Shown here piece by piece: positions 4,032-8,630 of a stretch of 8,630 nt of DNA. Under the pieces are notes generated by a model that searched no databases, had not been told where the DNA came from, and saw only the letters and a program-made list of their open reading frames with translations. The DNA lies in assembly GCA_049414205.1 (NCBI GenBank), contig JBMSGE010000055.1, positions 1-8,630 on the forward strand. The letters run 5' to 3'. Origin of the DNA: Nitrosomaritimum sp049414205 (GTDB lineage: Archaea > Thermoproteota > Nitrososphaeria > Nitrososphaerales > Nitrosopumilaceae). Within the stretch, counting starts at the first letter, position 1, and every line of letters starts with the position of its first letter. A program made the translations under genes and the position numbers.

Positions 4032-4835
4032 TTAAAATCTTGGCATTACACTAAGTCTGGATTTTGAAGTTATAGCAATTATCGATACAATTGCAATTAC
4101 CAAAATCATAGCAGCAACTGTACCAAATTCTGGAATCACTTTTCCTCCAACAATCTCTACTTCAACTGTATCTTGAAATTCTGAGGCTATTCCCTGGTTT
4201 GCAGTAACTGTATAGATGCCATCTTCAGTCCACAATGGACCTCCAGTCTTGATTTCAACTATGAAATTTCCATTAGCGTCAGGAGAGATTTGCTCTACTG
4301 AGACAAGATTGCCATTTGGGGAGTTTATCGTAAATGTAATGTCAGTATCTCTAGTTATGGCAGTTCCAGTGATAGTAATAGTGTCAGAGCCTTCTAATGC
4401 CTCAGCAGTGATTTCTAATCCTGGGAAAATTATTCTATCTCCAGTGCCAGGAGCAGCCACAGTCTCTTTTACCAATGAATCGCCAGTTACTGTAAATTGA
4501 ACCCTTACTGAATCGGAAATTTCCTCATGGCTTGCAACCACAGTATAGGTTCCAACTTTAAAGCTTGGAAGTGGTGGATGAATTAATCTCTTAAACTCTC
4601 CATCATCATCGAATTGAATTTGTGGAGAAAACACAATCTCACCATCAGGGGCTATTACTTGTAGTTCTAGTGGAACAAATTTTGTTACCCCATCGATATT
4701 ACCATAAACTAGTACACTGTCAGTGGCAGTAATGCTGTCTTGATCAGAATTTAGTTCAATGGTTCCTTCTGCAAATGCAGACGATATTGGAATAAATGAA
4801 ATTGCAAGTAAAGCTAGTAGAGTCATCTTTAACAT
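4032..4835 (-). CDS. Secreted Ig-like protein with PEFG-CTERM sorting tail
   Basis: A 267-residue exported protein. Residues 1-22 are a signal peptide (MLKM, hydrophobic LLALLAISFIPI, likely cleavage after AFA). Two related beta domains follow, about 24-117 and 138-229; both end in a G-x-YTV-x-A strand (GTYTVVAS at 95-102, GIYTVTAN at 206-213) and then D-x-V-x-V, so they look like an internal duplication of an Ig/bacterial-adhesin-like fold. The C-terminus has IPEFG (234-238), a transmembrane helix (240-256) and a basic end (KSR), the PEFG-CTERM signal described from Thaumarchaeota and thought to be cut by an archaeosortase, which leaves the protein on the cell surface. Likely a surface or S-layer-associated protein; partner unknown. 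Start ATG 4835 fits the signal peptide and lies about 28 bp after the TATA-like box. No sortase gene is in the window. Confidence 0.9.
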   Translation of the reverse strand: MLKMTLLALLAISFIPISSAFAEGTIELNSDQDSITATDSVLVYGNIDGVTKFVPLELQVIAPDGEIVFSPQIQFDDDGEFKRLIHPPLPSFKVGTYTVVASHEEISDSVRVQFTVTGDSLVKETVAAPGTGDRIIFPGLEITAEALEGSDTITITGTAITRDTDITFTINSPNGNLVSVEQISPDANGNFIVEIKTGGPLWTEDGIYTVTANQGIASEFQDTVEVEIVGGKVIPEFGTVAAMILVIAIVSIIAITSKSRLSVMPRF

Positions 4836-4857
4836 ATCATCAATGAAAAAATCTCAA

Positions 4858-4868
4858 CTATATATGAA
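4858..4868 (-). promoter_or_regulatory. Putative TATA box of the PEFG-CTERM gene
   Basis: The minus strand TTCATATATAG is centred about 28 bp before ATG 4835, so the mRNA would begin within a few bases of the start codon. This indicates that the gene is not simply read through from purF. Confidence 0.5.
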
Positions 4869-4913
4869 TTAGGCTTCTTCGATCAGTATCAGTTTTTTTA
4901 TGGATCTGTTATT

Positions 4914-4957
4914 TTCAAAATAATTTTGAATGCTAAAATCAAAAACAAAGAATAATG
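4914..4957 (-). terminator. T-rich stretch and 17-bp palindrome after purF
   Basis: Past the purF stop (4959-4961) the minus strand has CTTTGTTTTTGATTTTAG (about 4932-4950), then a palindrome with arms TTCAAAAT/ATTTTGAA around one base (4914-4930). Together they are a reasonable end for the purL-purF transcript, ahead of the promoter of the PEFG-CTERM gene. Confidence 0.45.
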
Positions 4958-4958
4958 A

Positions 4959-6398
4959 TTAGCTTGCTTCGCCTTTGATCTCTTCTCTACTCTTAAAGTC
5001 AGGAGTTACTCCAAGGGAGTCATAATTTCCTGAAGAACAAGTAAAGCACATAGAATCTTTTGGCATCCCTACTGCGTTTGCAAGGTTTTCTGCATCATTG
5101 TATCCCAAAAAGTCAGCACCGATATCACGTCGGACCATCTCAGTGATTTCCTCAGAGGTCATGTCTTTGCCATGGGTGTATGTGGCAAGTTCCTGTTGTG
5201 ATGGAAAGTCAATTCCTGCATAGCAGGGGAAATTAATTTGAGGATAGGTAATTAGCATGCTGATTTTTCTTGCACCTGCACGTCTTAGAGCCTTGATTAT
5301 GGCCTTGGAGCTAGTACCCCTAACCAGACTGTCATCAATTACAACCACATGTCTGCCATCTATGATTTCACGTATTGGAATAATCCAGCGGTTAATTTCA
5401 ACTCGGTCAGTTTGGTGAGGTTCAATAAAACTACGAAGTGGACCTTTCTTGCTGTATCTGTCTTTGAGTAGCCCCTCATCAAAGGAGACACCAAGTTCTT
5501 GAGCATATCCAAGTGCTGCAGGGCGTGCAGAATCAGGTACTGGGATTACAAGGTCAGCATCTGGAATAGGGAATTTCTTTGCAAGAAATTGCCCGATTCG
5601 TTTTCTGGAGACATAGATGTTTGTTCCCTCCATTTTACTTGATGGATGTGCAAAATATGTAAATTCAAAAGAGCAATGAGCACGTGTTGCATCATCAGAA
5701 AATCTTTCAGTCTCTAATCCATTTTTACTTAGTCTAATTAATTCGCCTGGGGAAACATCTCTTTGAAGTTTTGCACCTACTGCAGAAATTGCAGATGATT
5801 CAGATGCAATAATAAAAGTATCATCAGACTCTTTGTGTCCTAGAACCATTGGCCTGAATCCTTTGGGGTCTCTTGCAGCATAAACAGAGTTGTCATCAGA
5901 GATAAAAGTAAAACAATAAGAGCCAATCATTTCATTTTTCAAAATGGACAATGCCTTTCCCATTTCTCCATTCTCAGAAATCAAAGATACCAATCTTTGG
6001 GCTGCCACCAAAGTATCGCTTGCATTTTGAGGAGTAAAAGAGCAGCCGCCAACAAGGTTTGATAATTCTTGTACGTTTGCGATGGTTCCATTATGTGCAA
6101 CACAGAGGTCTTTTACCTTAAGGGGCTGAGCGTTCTCAAGGGAACTTCTACCCATAGTAGAATATCTGACATGGCCAATTACTGAAGATGACTGGTATTC
6201 TTCTGAGATTTTTTTAAATTCATTGGATGCTGATGAAACTAGACCTAATTTTTTTAATGGTGTTTTATTTGGAATTGCAATTCCCCATGCCTCTTGCCCT
6301 CTATGTTGAAGGGCACGTAATGCATCAATTGCCATAGGAACAACATTTGTTCCACTAAGACTGAAAATACCTACAACGCCACAATTCTCCTTAACCAT
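4959..6398 (-). CDS. purF: Amidophosphoribosyltransferase (glutamine PRPP amidotransferase)
   Basis: First committed enzyme of de novo purine synthesis: PRPP + glutamine gives 5-phosphoribosylamine. The N-terminal Ntn glutaminase domain (to about 240) begins MVKENCGVVGIF; Cys6 would be the nucleophile once the five-residue leader is removed. Also seen: RALQHRGQEAWGIA (28-41), HVRYSTMG (76-83) and AHNGTIAN (101-108). The phosphoribosyltransferase domain has the PRPP loop VVVIDDSLVRGTSS (351-364). Four cysteines, 242, 392, 451 and 454 (the last two in CFTC), match the positions of the [4Fe-4S] ligands of the Bacillus subtilis enzyme, so this is probably the iron-sulphur, propeptide-processed type. 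Its length (479) is normal. ATG 6398 overlaps the end of purL by eight bases, and GGTGA lies just upstream inside purL, so translation is probably coupled. Feedback by AMP/GMP is usual for the family. No defect seen. Confidence 0.97.
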   Translation of the reverse strand: MVKENCGVVGIFSLSGTNVVPMAIDALRALQHRGQEAWGIAIPNKTPLKKLGLVSSASNEFKKISEEYQSSSVIGHVRYSTMGRSSLENAQPLKVKDLCVAHNGTIANVQELSNLVGGCSFTPQNASDTLVAAQRLVSLISENGEMGKALSILKNEMIGSYCFTFISDDNSVYAARDPKGFRPMVLGHKESDDTFIIASESSAISAVGAKLQRDVSPGELIRLSKNGLETERFSDDATRAHCSFEFTYFAHPSSKMEGTNIYVSRKRIGQFLAKKFPIPDADLVIPVPDSARPAALGYAQELGVSFDEGLLKDRYSKKGPLRSFIEPHQTDRVEINRWIIPIREIIDGRHVVVIDDSLVRGTSSKAIIKALRRAGARKISMLITYPQINFPCYAGIDFPSQQELATYTHGKDMTSEEITEMVRRDIGADFLGYNDAENLANAVGMPKDSMCFTCSSGNYDSLGVTPDFKSREEIKGEAS

Positions 6399-8556
6399 GT
6401 GTCACCAACTCCCCCAGTGAACTTATCCAGGCCTTTTGCGCCTTATCAACGCTTAGATCAACAATGGTGTTCTTGCCATGATTAAACTGAATTTTGTTTC
6501 CTGTAAATTTGCCAACTATCTTGTATGATGCTTTGTTTTTTTGTAAGATTTCTTCTACTTTTTTGATGTTTTTCTTATCAATGACTGCAAGGTATCTTGA
6601 GTGACTTTCAGAAAACAATATTCTGTCATCAGATAATTTTTCCCCAGGAACTTTTTCTAAAGATACTTTGCACCCAATTTGATTTGTCATGCATATTTCA
6701 GATGCTGCAACTGCAAGCCCTCCTTTTGAGCAATCATGACATACTTTGAGTAGTTCTTTTTTGATTAAATCTAAAACAGATTTCATGTTTTTCTTTGATT
6801 CTGCAAAGTCAACTGCAGGGCAATTCCCACCGATAAATTTGTGGATGTACTCATAGTATTCTGAGCCGCCAAGTTCGTCTTTGGTATCCCCAATTATTAT
6901 CAAAGAATCACCATCTAGAACTTTTTGTGGGATGAGGGGTTTTTTGTCAATCAATCCAAGAACACCAATGAGAGGAGTGGGCTTGATTGGTCCAGAAGGA
7001 GTCTCATTGTACAGGCTCACTTTACCACCTATGCACGGTATTTTGAAATATTTTGCAAAATCAGTTAGTCCTTTTAGAGATTCTAAAAAGGTCCAAAAGA
7101 TTTCAGGATCCTCTGGATTTCCAAACTGTAAATGATCAAGCATTCCAATCGGTTTTGCCCCAGTGCACACAACGTTTCTGCATGCCTCCTCAAAGCATCC
7201 AATTGCACCTTCTCGTGGATTAATGTAGCATTGTTTTGGATTACCATCAATTTTTGCAGAAAGGAATTTTCCATTATCTAGTCTTAATACTGATGCATCT
7301 TTTCCAGGTTTTACAACAGTTCTAATCCCAACTTCATGATCATATTGACCATAAACCCAGATTTTGCTTGCAATGTTGGGTGATGCAATTAGTTTCATCA
7401 AAGTTTTTGAAAGGTTTGCAATTGGTTTTAGTTTCTTTTCTTTTTGAATAGCATCCAGATATGCAGGTTTTTTTGAGGGTCTGTCAAGAAGATGGGCATT
7501 TGCTACAACATCAGTTGAAATGTTTGCAAATGTCTTTGCGCCTTTCTTCACATGCATCAGATTTCCAGAAGTGACATGGCCAATCACAGAGCATGTAATG
7601 CTGAATTTCTTGCAAATCTCTTGTAGTTTTTTTAGTTTTTTCTTGTTTGTAACTATAAGCATTCTTTCTTGTGATTCAGATACCATTATTTCATCAGGAT
7701 GCATTCCAGGTTCTTTGGTGTGAACTTTGTCCACATCCATCTCGATTCCAATACCCAAAGTGTCTGCAGTTTCGGATACTGCACAGGACAAACCTCCTCC
7801 TCCAAGATCCTTTAGTGCGTTAATCAGATTGTGGTTTCGTGCTTCAAGGATTGCCTCAATTACTAGTTTTTCAATAAATGGGTCAGGAACTTGTACTGCA
7901 GAGCGGTCTTCAGACTCTAGAGAATCAGAGGCAAACTGCGAGCCGCCAATGCCGTCTCGTCCAGTAGAGCCACCCATTAACACTACCAAATCTCCCTTGT
8001 TAGCGTGATTTTTTATCAAATTTTCTTTTTTACCAAAGCCAATTGCTGCAACATCAACTAGAGCATAGTTTGAATAGCATTCATCAAATTCTACTTCCCC
8101 TCCAATGGTTGGAATTCCAAGACAGTTTCCATAATCTGCAATTCCAGTTACAGCATTTTTGAAGAGCCACCTTGCTTGATGGTCTTTTTCAATATCACCA
8201 AATCTTAATCCATCAAAAATTGCAATCGGTCTTGTTCCAGCTGACAAGATATCACGAATAACACCACCAACACCAGTTGCAGCTCCACCATAGGGCTCAA
8301 CTGCAGATGGATGGTTATGACTTTCAATGTGTGCAGTAATCACATACCCGTCTCCAACATCTAAAACTCCAGAGTCATATCCTTTTTCTGAAATTACAAG
8401 TGGGCCTGTCATTGGCAGCATTTTTAGATGTTTTTTAGATGACTTGTATGAGCAGTGCTCAGACCACTCAGCAGCTACAATCTGTAGTTCGGTGGATGTT
8501 GGGTCTCGTCCAATTTTGGATTTTAAATCTTCTAGTTCTTGTGGCTCTAAACTCAA
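6391..8556 (-). CDS. purL: Phosphoribosylformylglycinamidine synthase subunit PurL (small type)
   Basis: ATP-dependent synthetase subunit that turns FGAR into FGAM (step 4 of purine synthesis) with ammonia supplied by PurQ; PurS bridges the two. At 721 residues it is the small Bacillus/archaeal form, without the fused glutaminase of the large proteobacterial type. Seen: EWSEHCSYKSSK (30-41, catalytic His34), ESHNHPSAVEPYGGAATGVGG (78-98, nucleotide and Mg site), GGSTGRDGIGG (195-205), DLGGGGLSCAVSE in the middle, and a second, related half (GKVSLYNET, HDCSKGGLAVAASE), the internal duplication usual for PurL. The start is TTG 8556: a family-like N-terminus follows, and the only nearby ATG (8570) is in the frame of the upstream gene. 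The TTG overlaps that gene's TGA by four bases and the end overlaps purF, so it is the middle of a tight operon. Separate PurQ and PurS are needed and should lie outside the window or in part at its edge. Confidence 0.97.
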   Translation of the reverse strand: MSLEPQELEDLKSKIGRDPTSTELQIVAAEWSEHCSYKSSKKHLKMLPMTGPLVISEKGYDSGVLDVGDGYVITAHIESHNHPSAVEPYGGAATGVGGVIRDILSAGTRPIAIFDGLRFGDIEKDHQARWLFKNAVTGIADYGNCLGIPTIGGEVEFDECYSNYALVDVAAIGFGKKENLIKNHANKGDLVVLMGGSTGRDGIGGSQFASDSLESEDRSAVQVPDPFIEKLVIEAILEARNHNLINALKDLGGGGLSCAVSETADTLGIGIEMDVDKVHTKEPGMHPDEIMVSESQERMLIVTNKKKLKKLQEICKKFSITCSVIGHVTSGNLMHVKKGAKTFANISTDVVANAHLLDRPSKKPAYLDAIQKEKKLKPIANLSKTLMKLIASPNIASKIWVYGQYDHEVGIRTVVKPGKDASVLRLDNGKFLSAKIDGNPKQCYINPREGAIGCFEEACRNVVCTGAKPIGMLDHLQFGNPEDPEIFWTFLESLKGLTDFAKYFKIPCIGGKVSLYNETPSGPIKPTPLIGVLGLIDKKPLIPQKVLDGDSLIIIGDTKDELGGSEYYEYIHKFIGGNCPAVDFAESKKNMKSVLDLIKKELLKVCHDCSKGGLAVAASEICMTNQIGCKVSLEKVPGEKLSDDRILFSESHSRYLAVIDKKNIKKVEEILQKNKASYKIVGKFTGNKIQFNHGKNTIVDLSVDKAQKAWISSLGELVTHG
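6400..6407 (-). promoter_or_regulatory. Ribosome binding site of purF, inside purL
   Basis: GGTGACAC directly before ATG 6398 contains GGTGA, complementary to the usual archaeal 16S rRNA tail, with about three bases of spacing from its last base to the ATG; GGGGGAG lies further upstream. Both lie in the last codons of purL, which favours coupled translation. Confidence 0.4.
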
Positions 8557-8630
8557 TGTGTAACACCCATGGTACTTAGAAGTGATTCAAAAATTAGAGA
8601 TGATGGTTTATTGTCAATTGGATTAATTTC
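8553..8630 (-). CDS. C-terminal end of the gene upstream of purL (possibly purQ)
   Basis: The minus strand is open from the window edge to TGA 8553-8555, reading EINPIDNKPSSLIFESLL and then STMGVTH. It overlaps the TTG start of purL by four bases (TTGA), a sign of operon structure, so a real coding end is likely even though only 25 residues are visible. In organisms with small PurL the gene just before purL is often purQ (glutaminase), and an 'x-x-IFxSLL' helix near the end would fit PurQ, where it follows the MPHPE motif. PurS seems less likely because its end is usually a strand. The identity is a guess from context; the CDS itself is better supported. Confidence 0.6.
   Translation of the reverse strand, partial: EINPIDNKPSSLIFESLLSTMGVTH

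Noticed and set aside
4216..4500. Plus-strand frame inside the PEFG-CTERM gene
   Set aside because: Antisense to a clear secreted-protein gene, with no recognisable product.
6881..8563. Several plus-strand frames and one minus-strand frame inside purL
   Set aside because: All lie within the continuous, motif-rich purL frame; none resembles a known protein.

Overview
The window (about 35-40% GC by eye) looks like a mesophilic ammonia-oxidising archaeon of the Nitrosopumilus type (Thaumarchaeota/Nitrososphaeria). The strongest clue is a secreted protein ending in a PEFG-CTERM tail (minus strand, 4032-4835), a sorting signal I know from this lineage. A small PurL, TATA-like promoters about 25 bp ahead of nearly leaderless starts, TTG/GTG starts and T-tract terminators agree with an archaeon. 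The lineage call is from family knowledge, not a search.

Layout: 1-465 (+) is the end of a membrane-anchored protein with a DUF4352-like domain that starts left of the window. 567-971 (+) encodes a Lys/Arg/Ala-rich, histone-H1-like protein with internal 17-residue repeats. It converges on a minus-strand run starting with a flavin/F420-binding split-barrel protein (1059-1475) and a winged-helix regulator (1520-2041). A perfect 22-bp palindrome lies between the convergent genes. A 358-bp gap (2042-2399) upstream of the regulator holds a cluster of CATTACAAT/ATTGTAATG inverted repeats, then a GC-richer, palindrome-rich stretch with an unproven 42-codon plus-strand ORF.

From 2400 to the end every gene is on the minus strand. 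In transcription order: the last 25 codons of an unidentified gene (8553-8630, possibly purQ), purL (6391-8556), purF (4959-6398), the PEFG-CTERM protein (4032-4835), a DUF427 protein (3690-3968), a small membrane-anchored beta-rich protein (3268-3654) and purC (2400-3224). The upstream fragment, purL and purF overlap by 4 and 8 nt and are probably translated in a coupled way. PurF makes phosphoribosylamine (step 1), PurL with PurQ/PurS makes FGAM (step 4), and PurC makes SAICAR, all in de novo IMP synthesis. The three genes between purF and purC each have their own TATA-like box, so they look like separate units set between purine genes rather than purine enzymes.

No tRNA, rRNA, CRISPR array, insertion sequence or integrase was seen. 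The least explained region is 2137-2365, the palindromic site cluster and the possible small gene or RNA beside it.
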